This document shows positions 32,317 through 42,546 of a DNA stretch of 64,000 nucleotides, piece by piece. How positions within the stretch are numbered: position 1 is the first letter of the stretch; each line of letters starts with the position of its first letter. Both the position numbers and the translations under genes were made by a program. The DNA comes from Diabrotica undecimpunctata (lineage: Eukaryota; Arthropoda; Insecta; Coleoptera; Chrysomelidae), in contig NC_092803.1 in assembly GCF_040954645.1 (NCBI RefSeq), positions 124,391,961 to 124,455,960 of the forward strand, read 5' to 3'. The notes under the pieces are model-generated. The model worked only from the letters and a program-made list of their open reading frames with translations, did no database searches and was not told where the DNA came from.

Positions 32317-32442
32317 GGTTATTATTATCCAGATTTAGCCATACGGCTCACACTCCCTCTAAGGGGAAAATTCACTCATCCCAGATACCTACGGTATCAA
32401 AAGGATTGAGCTCTGGTGGGACTCTTTCCATGTTATCGAGTC

Positions 32443-35400
32443 CTAGGTGACTTGGTATGTCGGTGTATCTCCCAAAAATTTTCGTACGCATCTGGACGTC
32501 GAAAGTAACACAGCTTTCTGCATAATCTTATATAGATGTTCGTTTAGACCCAGCTTTTTTATGTTTTCTAGGAGGCTCTTCGGGATGACTCCAGTGGTAG
32601 AAAGAATAATGGGTATCGTCTGGGTACTTTCCATTCTCCATTGTCTCCTGATTTGTATTTCTAGATCTCTGTACTTGGCGATCTTTTCGTTGTATTTAAC
32701 ACGTAAATTATTGGTGTTGGGTATCGCCACATCAATAAGTGTTGTTTGCCTAGTAATTTTATTAACTACTATGAGATCGGGTCTATTATGGGCCACTGGT
32801 TGGTCTGTAAGCACAGTGCGGTCCCAGTATAGCTTGTAGTTGTCATTTTCAAGCATTCTATCAGGGACGTATTGATAATAAGGAAGATGGTCGGTTTGGA
32901 GAAGTCCCAGTTTGTCAGCTAGTTCTTGGTGGATAATCTTTCCTACTGAGTCATGGCGTTCTTTATAATCAGTACCGACAAATGCCTGGCAGCCACCGGT
33001 AAGATGTTGGATGGTTTCTTGGGCTTGGCATCCATATCGGCATTTGTCATTTTGGACTTGAGGATCTTTAACAATATATTTCAGGTAATTTTTAGTTGGA
33101 ATAACCTGATCCTGAATGGCAAGTAGGAAACCCTCAGTCTCGGGAAACATCTTTCCTGATGTCAACCAATAGTTCGACGCTGCATTGTCGACATATTCTT
33201 GGCTGATCTCATTGAGATGTCGCCCATGCAGAGGTTTACTCATCCAGGTGCGCATTTTGTCTTCTTTAGTCAGGTGGTTTATGCGCATTTCTTGTTCCCT
33301 CAGTTTAAGCGGCGTCGTATCATCTACTGCGCAAATTGCTCGATGTAAAGTAGATGTCTCAGCCTGTACCTGAAAATAAGTTCTTAAATTAGCAATTTGT
33401 TTATCCAATTGCTCACCTATATCCATAAGTCCTCTTCCCCCTTGATACCGCGGTAATGTTGTTCTCTCTACTGCACTACGTGGATGATGTTTTTGCGCCT
33501 TTGTGAGAAGTGTTCTTACTTTCCGCTGAAGACCCTCTATATCCGTTTTTGACCACTTTATAATACCAAATGAGTAGCTCAGCGCGGAACAGGCGTACGT
33601 ATTTAATGCCTTAAACAAATTTTTACTATTAAGATATGACCGATTTAGTTGTCTTACTCTTCGTACGAACTCCGAAGTTAGTTCAGTTTTCATTTGTTTA
33701 TGGTCAATTTTCCGCGCTTGTTTTACTCCGAGATATTTGTACATATCATTTTCACCCATTGCCTCGATGTTTTGGCCATCTTGCATATCGAAACCTCCGG
33801 GCTGAATCTTTCCTCTGACTATATTTAGTATACGGCACTTGTCTAGTCCAAAATTCATACTGATATCATTTGAGAAATTTTCTACAGTTTTTAGCATCTC
33901 ATCTAGGTGGTTTCGAGTGGAAGCCATTAATTTTAAATCATCCATATATAACAGATGATTAAGCTTCGCTACAACAGTGTTGTTATTTTTGATGCTAAAA
34001 CCTGAGTCAGTAGAGTTCAGCAGCTGAGATAGTGGGTTCATTGCTAGGCAGAACCAAAGTGGACTCAACGAGTCCCCCTGGAAAAGCCCCCGGTTAATAG
34101 GGATATTTTCAGTTTCGATATTAATTTCACCCGGTATTTGAACGTGAATTTTAGTCTTCCACTCTGCCATTATATTCTTCAAAAAGGTCACGAGATTATC
34201 ATCGACTTTATATATTTTCAATATATCTATAAGCCATTCATGCGGCACTGAATCAAAAGCCTTCTTGTAGTCAATGAAGGCAGTAAAAAGGTTTCTTTTT
34301 TTGGTGTATGCCTGGTTAGAAATGACTGAGTCGATAATAAGTTGTTCTTTGCAGCCCATGGAGCCCTTAGCGCATCCTTTCTGTTGAGGCTCTATGATAT
34401 TGTTCAGAGCACAATGTTGGTAGATACGCCGGGCCACACAGGATGTGACCAATTTGTACAAAGTTGGAAGACAAGTAATTGGGCGGTACTTTGCTGGATC
34501 TTGGGTATTACTTTGATCCTTCGGTATTAGATAAGTGGTTCCCTGAGTAAGAAATGATGGTATTTCCTGTGAATTAGAAATAATATTATTAATAAATACT
34601 GTTAAAAGCTCATGAACACTCCAAAACTTCTTTAGCCAGAAGTTTTGAACTCCGTCTGGTCCAGGAGATTTCCAGTTATGAAGCTCTTTGATAATGTTCG
34701 AGACTTCTTCAGTGGTGAAAGGTTCATAAGGAATATTACTGTAGTGTTGACAGTTGTTCGTCGTTTGTTCAATCCATCCAGCATTGTTATTATGAGTAGC
34801 TGGCGTCGAAAGTTGGTTTCCCCAAAACTCATGAATTTCTTCTCGGCTTGGGTAGGATTTATTATTTGCATTTTCTACAGTGGAATTAAGTTTCCTATAG
34901 AAAGCCTTCTCTGCTTGCTCAAAAAGTATGTTGTCGCATTTCCGGTGGTTACTAACCTTGTACCTCCTCAGGCGGCCTGAGTAAACAGATAGTTTTTGTT
35001 TTAATGTGTCCAGGCATTGTTGAGGTGTGTTGTTTTCTGGATCATGTCGTGAGTGTCTTAGAGTGTTAAACAATATTTCTTCAGCTCTTTTGATGATTTT
35101 TCTACTTCTTACTCCTCTTATGTATTCTGTTATTTGTCCAATGTCCCTACGCAGTAATTCAATCTTCCCCAGCAGTCGTTTTTCCCAGGGTGCTACTCTG
35201 TTACCAGTCCTTCCGATGTTGGTACCCCGTCGTGTTCTGATCTTAATGCCCATAACATTAGCAATTGCTGTTGCTGCACAGTAAATCAGCATATGCAAAT
35301 ATTCTAATGTGTGGGCTTCTGTGATATAATTGGGTAGGACTTCAGTATTCACAATTTGTAACAGCGCTCCTAGTTTCTTAGAAGAGTTTATTTTTGGTAG

Positions 35401-36093
35401 CGGTGGTCTGCTAAGTGGGTTTGTTCCACTAAACTCTTGTACAGCGCGTGCCATCTCGTTTACCAGACTATCGTGCAACTCGTTATTGTCCTGCTGTGTA
35501 TTATTACGTTGAGTTTCTTGTACGAGAAGCTCAGGAATCTGCTCGTTGGGGACTTCATTAGGGACTTGGTCTGCAACTTGCTCTTGGTTATGGATCTCCT
35601 GTTCAATTTCGCTTCTGATAATGTCGCGTCTAGTCTCTGGGATAAGATTGTTTCTTAAAATTACCCGGTATTGGTCTGCTACTCTTTGTTCAGATACTTG
35701 AATTTCTGGGTATTCCCTGCAAAATTCGGCATACAGTTGTTGTCGATAGCCGATCGTTTCTTGACCGAGGTTTGTCACCTTATAATAAAAGCGCAAAATA
35801 TTTTCGTTTATGGACACAGTCCATTTCATGCGCTGCCTCGGTCGTCCCGCTTGAGTGAGCGCCGGCTGATGTTCCAGCGCAGCACCTTCAGCGGGTGGAG
35901 CTCTTGTTGTTGTTTGGCTCATTTGTGGTTCTTCTTGTTGTTGGGCTGTAGCTGATTGTATGACAGGGGCCCGCCTCCTCAACACCCTGCCACCGACGTC
36001 CCGCATGCTGTCACGTCCAGCGCCGGCTCCAGACGTGCCCTGGCGATCCCCAGGCAGCGACCCTAAACATAAATCATTAATCTCCATTTTCAT
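32443..36093 (-). CDS. Dong-like single ORF protein, 1216 aa (copy 4, subfamily B)
   Basis: Intact. The domain order is the same as in subfamily A, but the protein differs at many positions: MKMEIND start, extra residues in the linker (QVPNEVPNEQIPE), LMAS for LLAS after YMDD, GIIKWSKTDIEGL for GIVKWTKTDIENL. All catalytic residues (FIDYKKAFD, YMDD, CCHC, RPD and IDVAIP) are kept. Differences from copy 6 are only scattered single residues, so subfamily B has also moved recently. Confidence 0.95.
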   Translation of the reverse strand: MKMEINDLCLGSLPGDRQGTSGAGAGRDSMRDVGGRVLRRRAPVIQSATAQQQEEPQMSQTTTRAPPAEGAALEHQPALTQAGRPRQRMKWTVSINENILRFYYKVTNLGQETIGYRQQLYAEFCREYPEIQVSEQRVADQYRVILRNNLIPETRRDIIRSEIEQEIHNQEQVADQVPNEVPNEQIPELLVQETQRNNTQQDNNELHDSLVNEMARAVQEFSGTNPLSRPPLPKINSSKKLGALLQIVNTEVLPNYITEAHTLEYLHMLIYCAATAIANVMGIKIRTRRGTNIGRTGNRVAPWEKRLLGKIELLRRDIGQITEYIRGVRSRKIIKRAEEILFNTLRHSRHDPENNTPQQCLDTLKQKLSVYSGRLRRYKVSNHRKCDNILFEQAEKAFYRKLNSTVENANNKSYPSREEIHEFWGNQLSTPATHNNNAGWIEQTTNNCQHYSNIPYEPFTTEEVSNIIKELHNWKSPGPDGVQNFWLKKFWSVHELLTVFINNIISNSQEIPSFLTQGTTYLIPKDQSNTQDPAKYRPITCLPTLYKLVTSCVARRIYQHCALNNIIEPQQKGCAKGSMGCKEQLIIDSVISNQAYTKKRNLFTAFIDYKKAFDSVPHEWLIDILKIYKVDDNLVTFLKNIMAEWKTKIHVQIPGEINIETENIPINRGLFQGDSLSPLWFCLAMNPLSQLLNSTDSGFSIKNNNTVVAKLNHLLYMDDLKLMASTRNHLDEMLKTVENFSNDISMNFGLDKCRILNIVRGKIQPGGFDMQDGQNIEAMGENDMYKYLGVKQARKIDHKQMKTELTSEFVRRVRQLNRSYLNSKNLFKALNTYACSALSYSFGIIKWSKTDIEGLQRKVRTLLTKAQKHHPRSAVERTTLPRYQGGRGLMDIGEQLDKQIANLRTYFQVQAETSTLHRAICAVDDTTPLKLREQEMRINHLTKEDKMRTWMSKPLHGRHLNEISQEYVDNAASNYWLTSGKMFPETEGFLLAIQDQVIPTKNYLKYIVKDPQVQNDKCRYGCQAQETIQHLTGGCQAFVGTDYKERHDSVGKIIHQELADKLGLLQTDHLPYYQYVPDRMLENDNYKLYWDRTVLTDQPVAHNRPDLIVVNKITRQTTLIDVAIPNTNNLRVKYNEKIAKYRDLEIQIRRQWRMESTQTIPIILSTTGVIPKSLLENIKKLGLNEHLYKIMQKAVLLSTSRCVRKFLGDTPTYQVT

Positions 36094-36247
36094 GGGTGTG
36101 CATTTTATACCTACTGCCAGGTGTCAGTTTTTGTTCCACGGCAGGTATCCCTGCTACCCTCTGGGTATCGGTTCTAAGAATACCCAGAGAGCATCCCCCA
36201 TTCGCAGGGGGCCGCGCCTGATAGAAGAACTGACAAAAACTCCCACA
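36094..36247 (-). ncRNA. Structured 5' UTR of copy 4
   Basis: Differs from the copy 3 leader by one base in an A-run and by changes in the loop of the 10-bp hairpin: stem 36159-36168 with 36180-36189, loop CGGTTCTAAGA instead of CTGCGCTACGA. The stem is unchanged. Confidence 0.45.
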
Positions 36248-36252
36248 GGAGG

Positions 36253-36287
<35 letters not shown>

Positions 36288-38466
36288 CCAGATTTAGCCA
36301 TACGGCTCACACTCCCTCTAAGGGGAAAATTCACTCATCCCAGATACCTACGGTATCAAAAGGATTGAGCTCTGGTGGGACTCTTTCCATGTTATCGAGT
36401 CCTAGGTGACTTGGTACATCGGTGTATCTCCCAAAAATTTTCGAACGCATCTGGACGTCGAAAGTAGCACAGCTTTCTGCATGATCTTATATAGATGTTC
36501 ATTTAGACCCAGCTTTCTTATGTTTTCTAGAAGGTTCTTCGGGATGACTCCAGTGGTAGAAAGAATAATAGGTATCGTCTGGGTACTTTCCATTCTCCAT
36601 TGTCTCCTTATTTGTATTTCCAGATCTCTGTACTTGGCGATCTTTTCGTTGTACTTAACACGCAGATTATTGTTGTTAGGTATCGCCACATCGAGTAGTG
36701 TTGTTTGTCTTGTAAGTTTATTAACTAGCACGAGATCTGGTCTGTTATGTGCTACAGTTTGGTCTGTGAGCACAGTGCGATCCCAGTATAGCTTGTAGTT
36801 GTCATTCTCAAGCATACTCTCAGGAACGTATTGATAATATGGGAGATGGTTTGTTTGTAGAAGTCCCAGTTTAAAAGCTATCTCTTGATGGAGGATCTTT
36901 CCTACTGAGTCATGCCGTTCCTTATAGTCAGTTGCAGCAAATGCCTGGCAGCCCCCGGTAAGATGTTGGATGGTTTCTTGGGCTTGACATCCATATCGGC
37001 ATTTGTCGTTTTGGACCTGAGGTTCTTTGACGATATATTTCAGGTAATTTTTTGTTGGTATAACCTGATCCTGAATGGCCAGTAGTGAACCTTCTGTTTC
37101 AGGGAACATCTTTCCTGATGTCAGCCAATAGTTCGACGCTATATTGTCGACATGGTCTTGACTGACCTCATGGGGATGTCGCCCGTGCAGAGGTTTACCC
37201 ATCCAGGTGCGCATTTTTTCGTCCTTAGTAAGATGGTTTATGCGCATTTCTGGTTCCCTCAGTTTGATCGGTGTTGTATCATCTACTGCGCAAATCGCGC
37301 GATGTAGAGTAGATGTCTCAGCCTGCACCTGAAAATAAGTTCTTAAATTAGTAATTTGTTTTTCTAGTTGCTCACTTATATCCATAAGTCCCCGTCCTCC
37401 TAAATACCGCGGTAATGTCGTCCTTTCTACTGCACTTCGAGGATGGTGTTTTTGTGCCTTTGTGAGGTGTGTTCGTACTTTTCGCTGAAGATTTTCTATA
37501 TCGGTTTTTGTCCACTTAACAATACCAAATGAGTAGCTAAGCGCGGAACATGCGTAGGTGTTTAGTGCCTTAAACAAATTTTTACTGTTAAGATGTGAAC
37601 GAAGCAGCTGTTTTACCCTTCGTATAAACTCAGTAGTTATCTCAGTTTTCATTTGCTTATGGTCAATCTTCCGAGCTTGCTTTATTCCGAGGTATTTATA
37701 CATATCATTTTCACCCATGGCCTCGATGTTCTGGCCGTTTTGCATATCGAATCCGCCGGGCTGAACCTTTCCTTTGATTATATTTAAGACACGGCACTTG
37801 TCAAGACCGAAGTGCATACTAATATCATTAGAGAAATTTTCTACTGTTTTTAGCATCTGATCCAGGTGGCTTCGAGTGGAAGCTAGTAGTTTTAAATCAT
37901 CCATATACAATAGATGATTAAGCTTTGCAACAACAGTGGTGTTATTTTTGATGCTAAAACCTGTGTTAGTTGAGTTCAGTATCTGGGATAGGGGGTTCAT
38001 CGCTAGACAAAACCACAGTGGGCTCAACGAATCTCCTTGAAATAGGCCCCGGTTGATTGCAATATTTTCAGTTTCGATATTGTTTTCACCAGGTATTTTG
38101 AGGTGAATTTTTGTCTTCCAATCTGACATTATATGTTTTAAAAAGGTCACTATGTTATCATCGACTTTATATATTTTTAATATATCTATAAGCCATTCAT
38201 GTGGCACTGAATCAAACGCTTTCTTGTAGTCGATGAAAGCAGTAAAGAGATTCCGTTTTTTGCTATATGCTTGGTTAGAAATGACAGAGTCGATGATAAG
38301 TTGTTCTTTGCAGCCCATGGAACCCTTAGCGCATCCTTTCTGTTGTGGCTCTATGATATTGTTTAGAGCACAGTGTTGGTTGATACGCCGGGCTACACAG
38401 GATGTGACCAATTTATACAGAGTTGGAAGACAAGTAATTGGGCGGTACTTGGTTGGATCTTGGGTG
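36288..38466 (-). mobile_element. R4/Dong-like retrotransposon copy 5 (subfamily A), 5'-truncated
   Basis: The 3' end is at 36288 after (ATT)n. Identity to copy 3 stops at GGGTG (38466), inside the RT coding region, and is followed by GGG and TTATT repeats. Confidence 0.93.
36402..38466 (-). CDS. Dong-like ORF, C-terminal 680 or so codons (copy 5)
   Basis: Open from the truncation to the stop at 36402 (first Met at 38411). It keeps the RT from just before the IIEPQQKGCAKGS block onward, including FIDYKKAFD and YMDD, plus knuckle and endonuclease. It lacks the N-terminal DNA-binding part and the first RT blocks. Few private changes (KEPQVQ, LLDVAIP). With no leader or start it is a dead-on-arrival copy. 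Confidence 0.85.
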
Positions 38467-38494
38467 GGGTTATTATTATTATTATTATTATTAT

Positions 38495-38570
38495 CCAGAT
38501 TTAGCCATACGGCTCACACTCCCTCTAAGGGGAAAATTCACTCATCCCAGATACCTACGGTATCAAAAGG
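38495..38570 (-). mobile_element. 76-bp 3'-terminal fragment of a Dong-like element (fragment b)
   Basis: The last 76 bp of the element, ending at TATCAAAAGG, with TTATT repeats on both sides. It is ten bases longer than fragment a, so the two are independent truncations. Confidence 0.9.
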
Positions 38571-38572
38571 TA

Positions 38573-38611
<39 letters not shown>

Positions 38612-38725
38612 CCAGATTTAGCCATACGGCTCACACTCCCTCTAAGGGGAAAATTCACTCATCCCAGATACCTACGGTATCAAAAGGATTGAGCTCTGGT
38701 GGGACTCTTTCCATGTTATCGAGTC

Positions 38726-41700
38726 CTAGGTGACTTGGTATGTCGGTGTATCTCCCAAAAATTTTCGTACGCATCTGGACGTCGAAAGTAACACAGCTTT
38801 CTGCATAATCTTATATAGATGTTCGTTTAGACCCAGCTTTTTTATGTTTTCTAGGAGGCTCTTCGGGATGACTCCAGTGGTAGAAAGAATAATGGGTATC
38901 GTCTGGGTACTTTCCATTCTCCATTGTCTCCTGATTTGTATTTCTAGATCTCTGTACTTGGCGATCTTTTCGTTGTATTTAACACGTAAATTATTGGTGT
39001 TGGGTATCGCCACATCAATAAGTGTTGTTTGCCTAGTAATTTTATTAACTAGTATGAGATCGGGTCTATTATGGGCCACTGGTTGGTCTGTAAGCACAGT
39101 GCGGTCCCAGTATAGCTTGTAGTTGTCATTTTCAAGCATTCTATCAGGGACGTATTGATAATAAGGAAGATGGTCGGTTTGGAGAAGTCCCAGTTTGTCA
39201 GCTAGTTCTTGGTGGATAATCTTTCCTACTGAGTCATGGCGTTCTTTATAATCAGTACCGACAAATACCTGGCAGCCGCCGGTAAGATGTTGGATGGTTT
39301 CTTGGGCTTGGCATCCATATCGGCATTTGTCATTTTGGGCTTGAGGATCTTTAACAATATATTTCAGGTAATTTTTAGTTGGAATAACCTGATCCTGAAT
39401 GGCAAGTAGGAAACCCTCAGTCTCGGGAAACATCTTTCCTGATGTCAACCAATAGTTCGACGCTGTATTGTCGACATATTCTTGGCTGATCTCATTGAGA
39501 TGTCGCCCATGCAGAGGTTTACTCATCCAGGTGCGCATTTTGTCTTGTTTAGTCAGGTGGTTTATGCGCATTTCTTGTTCCCTCAGTTTAAGCGGCGTCG
39601 TATCATCTACTGCGCAAATTGCTCGATGTAAAGTAGATGTCTCAGCCTGTACCTGAAAATAAGTTCTTAAATTAGCAATTTGTTTATCCAATTGCTCACC
39701 TATATCCATAAGTCCTCTTCCCCCTTGATACCGCGGTAATGTTGTTCTTTCTACTGCACTGCGTGGGTGATGTTTTTGCGCCTTTGTGAGAAGTGTTCTT
39801 ACTTTCCGCTGAAGACCCTCTATCTCTGTTTTTGACCACTTTATAATACCAAATGAGTAGCTCAGCGCGGAACAGGCGTACGTATTTAATGCCTTAAACA
39901 AATTTTTACTATTAAGATATGACCGATTTAGTTGTCTTACTCTTCGTACGAACTCCGAAGTTAGTTCAGTTTTCATTTGTTTATGGTCAATTTTCCGCGC
40001 TTGTTTTACTCCGAGATATTTGTACATATCATTTTCACCCATTGCCTCGATGTTTTGGCCATCTTGCATATCGAAACCTCCGGGCTGAATCTTTCCTCTG
40101 ACTATATTTAGTATACGGCACTTGTCTAGTCCAAAATTCATACTGATATCATTTGAGAAATTTTCTACAGTTTTTAGCATCTCATCTAGGTGGTTTCGAG
40201 TGGAAGCCATTAATTTTAAATCATCCATATACAACAGATGATTAAGCTTCGCTACAACAGTGTTGTTATTTTTGATGCTAAAACCTGAGTCAGTAGAGTT
40301 CAGCAGCTGAGATAGTGGGTTCATTGCTAGGCAGAACCAAAGTGGACTCAACGAGTCCCCCTGGAAAAGCCCCCGGTTAATAGGGATATTTTCAGTTTCG
40401 ATATTAATTTCACCCGGTATTTGGAGGTGAATTTTAGTCTTCCACTCTGCCATTATATTCTTCAAAAAGGTCACGAGATTATCATCGACTTTATATATTT
40501 TCAATATATCTATAAGCCATTCATGCGGCACTGAATCAAAAGCCTTCTTGTAGTCAATGAAGGCAGTAAAAAGGTTTCTTTTTTTGGTGTATGCCTGGTT
40601 AGAAATGACTGAGTCGATAATAAGTTGTTCTTTGCAGCCCATGGAGCCCTTAGCGCATCCTTTCTGTTGAGGCTCTATGATATTGTTCAGAGCACAATGT
40701 TGGTAGATACGCCGGGCCACACAGGATGTGACCAATTTGTACAAAGTTGGAAGACAAGTAATTGGGCGGTACTTTGCTGGATCTTGGGTATTACTTTGAT
40801 CCTTCGGTATTAGATAAGTGGTTCCCTGAGTAAGAAATGATGGTATTTCCTGTGAATTAGAAATAATATTATTAATAAATACTGTTAAAAGCTCATGAAC
40901 ACTCCAAAACTTCTTTAGCCAGAAGTTTTGAACTCCGTCTGGTCCAGGAGATTTCCAGTTATGAAGCTCTTTGATAATGTTCGAGACTTCTTCAGTGGTG
41001 AAAGGTTCATAAGGAATATTACTGTAGTGTTGACAGTTGTTCGTCGTCTGTTCAATCCATCCAGCATTGTTATTATGAGTAGCTGGCGTCGAAAGTTGGT
41101 TTCCCCAAAACTCATGAATTTCTTCTTGGCTTGGGTGGGATTTATTATTTGCATTTTCTACAGTGGAATTAAGTTTCCTATAGAAAGCCTTCTCTGCTTG
41201 CTCAAAAAGTATGTTGTCGCATTTCCGGTGGTTACTAACCTTGTACCTCCTCAGGCGGCCTGAGTAAACAGATAGTTTTTGTTTTAATGTGTCCAGGCAT
41301 TGTTGAGGTGTGTTGTTTTCTGGATCATGTCGTGAGTGTCTTAGAGTGTTAAACAATATTTCTTCAGCTCTTTTGATGATTTTTCTACTTCTTACTCCTC
41401 GTATGTATTCTGTTATTTGTCCAATGTCCCTACGCAGTAATTCAATCTTCCCCAGCAGTCGTTTTTCCCAGGGTGCTATTCTGTTACCAGTCCTTCCGAT
41501 GTTGGTACCCCGTCGTGTTCTGATCTTAATGCCCATAACATTAGCAATTGCTGTTGCCGCACAGTAAATCAGCATATGCAAATATTCTAATGTGTGGGCT
41601 TCTGTGATATAATTGGGTAGGACTTCAGTATTCACAATTTGTAACAGCGCTCCTAGTTTCTTAGAAGAGTTTATTTTTGGTAGCGGTGGTCTGCTAAGTG

Positions 41701-42376
41701 GGTTTGTTCCACTAAACTCTTGTACAGCGCGTGCCATCTCGTTTACCAGACTATCGTGCAACTCGTTATTGTCCTGCTGTGTATTATTAGGTTGAGTTTC
41801 TTGTACGAGAAGCTCAGGAATCTGCTCGTTGGGGACTTCATTAGGGACTTGGTCTGCAACTTGCTCTTGGTTATGGATCTCCTGTTCAATTTCGCTTCTG
41901 ATAATGTCGCGTCTAGTCTCTGGGATAAGATTGTTTCTTAAAATTACCCGGTATTGGTCTGCTACTCTTTGTTCAGATACTTGAATTTCTGGGTATTCCC
42001 TGCAAAATTCGGCATACAGTTGTTGTCGATAGCCGATCGTTTCTTGACCGAGGTTTGTCACCTTATAATAAAAGCGCAAAATATTTTCGTTTATGGACAC
42101 AGTCCATTTCATGCGCTGCCTCGGTCGTCCCGCTTGAGTGAGCGCCGGCTGATGTTCCAGCGCAGCACCTTCAGCGGGTGGAGCTCTTGTTGTTGTTTGG
42201 CTCATTTGTGGTTCTTCTTGTTGTTGGGCTGTAGCTGATTGTATGACAGGGGCCCGCCTCCTCAACACCCTGCCACCGACGTCCCGCATGCTGTCACGTC
42301 CAGCGCCGGCTCCAGACGTGCCCTGGCGATCCCCAGGCAGCGACCCTAAACATAAATCATTAATCTCCATTTTCAT
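38726..42376 (-). CDS. Dong-like single ORF protein, 1216 aa (copy 6, subfamily B)
   Basis: Intact frame, closest to copy 4. Distinguishing residues include NKSHPSQEEIHEF (copy 4 has SYPSREEIHEF), KIHLQIPGE for KIHVQIPGE, KTEIEGL for KTDIEGL, KDPQAQND, and GGCQVFVGT near the knuckle. All RT, knuckle and PD-D residues are present. Like copies 2, 3 and 4, it is a candidate source gene. Confidence 0.95.
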   Translation of the reverse strand: MKMEINDLCLGSLPGDRQGTSGAGAGRDSMRDVGGRVLRRRAPVIQSATAQQQEEPQMSQTTTRAPPAEGAALEHQPALTQAGRPRQRMKWTVSINENILRFYYKVTNLGQETIGYRQQLYAEFCREYPEIQVSEQRVADQYRVILRNNLIPETRRDIIRSEIEQEIHNQEQVADQVPNEVPNEQIPELLVQETQPNNTQQDNNELHDSLVNEMARAVQEFSGTNPLSRPPLPKINSSKKLGALLQIVNTEVLPNYITEAHTLEYLHMLIYCAATAIANVMGIKIRTRRGTNIGRTGNRIAPWEKRLLGKIELLRRDIGQITEYIRGVRSRKIIKRAEEILFNTLRHSRHDPENNTPQQCLDTLKQKLSVYSGRLRRYKVSNHRKCDNILFEQAEKAFYRKLNSTVENANNKSHPSQEEIHEFWGNQLSTPATHNNNAGWIEQTTNNCQHYSNIPYEPFTTEEVSNIIKELHNWKSPGPDGVQNFWLKKFWSVHELLTVFINNIISNSQEIPSFLTQGTTYLIPKDQSNTQDPAKYRPITCLPTLYKLVTSCVARRIYQHCALNNIIEPQQKGCAKGSMGCKEQLIIDSVISNQAYTKKRNLFTAFIDYKKAFDSVPHEWLIDILKIYKVDDNLVTFLKNIMAEWKTKIHLQIPGEINIETENIPINRGLFQGDSLSPLWFCLAMNPLSQLLNSTDSGFSIKNNNTVVAKLNHLLYMDDLKLMASTRNHLDEMLKTVENFSNDISMNFGLDKCRILNIVRGKIQPGGFDMQDGQNIEAMGENDMYKYLGVKQARKIDHKQMKTELTSEFVRRVRQLNRSYLNSKNLFKALNTYACSALSYSFGIIKWSKTEIEGLQRKVRTLLTKAQKHHPRSAVERTTLPRYQGGRGLMDIGEQLDKQIANLRTYFQVQAETSTLHRAICAVDDTTPLKLREQEMRINHLTKQDKMRTWMSKPLHGRHLNEISQEYVDNTASNYWLTSGKMFPETEGFLLAIQDQVIPTKNYLKYIVKDPQAQNDKCRYGCQAQETIQHLTGGCQVFVGTDYKERHDSVGKIIHQELADKLGLLQTDHLPYYQYVPDRMLENDNYKLYWDRTVLTDQPVAHNRPDLILVNKITRQTTLIDVAIPNTNNLRVKYNEKIAKYRDLEIQIRRQWRMESTQTIPIILSTTGVIPKSLLENIKKLGLNEHLYKIMQKAVLLSTSRCVRKFLGDTPTYQVT

Positions 42377-42530
42377 GGGTGTGCATTTTATACCTACTGC
42401 CAGGTGTCAGTTTTTGTTCCACGGCAGGTATCCCTGCTACCCTCTGGGTATCGGTTCTAAGAATACCCAGAGAGCATCCCCCATTCGCAGGGGGCCGCGC
42501 CTGATAGAAGAACTGACAAAAACTCCCACA
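42377..42530 (-). ncRNA. Structured 5' UTR of copy 6
   Basis: Same leader as copy 4, including the subfamily-B hairpin loop and the shorter A-run before the 5' end. Confidence 0.45.
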
Positions 42531-42546
42531 AAACTATTATTATTAT

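Larger units (their letters stand above)
32329..36247 (-). mobile_element. R4/Dong-like retrotransposon copy 4 (subfamily B), full length
   Basis: 3.92 kb, from a 3' end after TTATTATTAT at 32329 to a 5' terminus at 36247, followed by GGAGG and (ATT)n. Only 12 bp separate it from copy 3 (GGTTATTATTAT), so one element inserted almost flush with the other. Confidence 0.95.
38612..42530 (-). mobile_element. R4/Dong-like retrotransposon copy 6 (subfamily B), full length
   Basis: 3.92 kb, 3' end at 38612 after a (TTA)n tract, 5' terminus at 42530 followed by AAACTATTATTATTAT. The bases between the 5' end and the repeat differ from those in other copies (AAAC here, GG or GGAGG elsewhere), as expected from non-templated joining. 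Confidence 0.95.
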
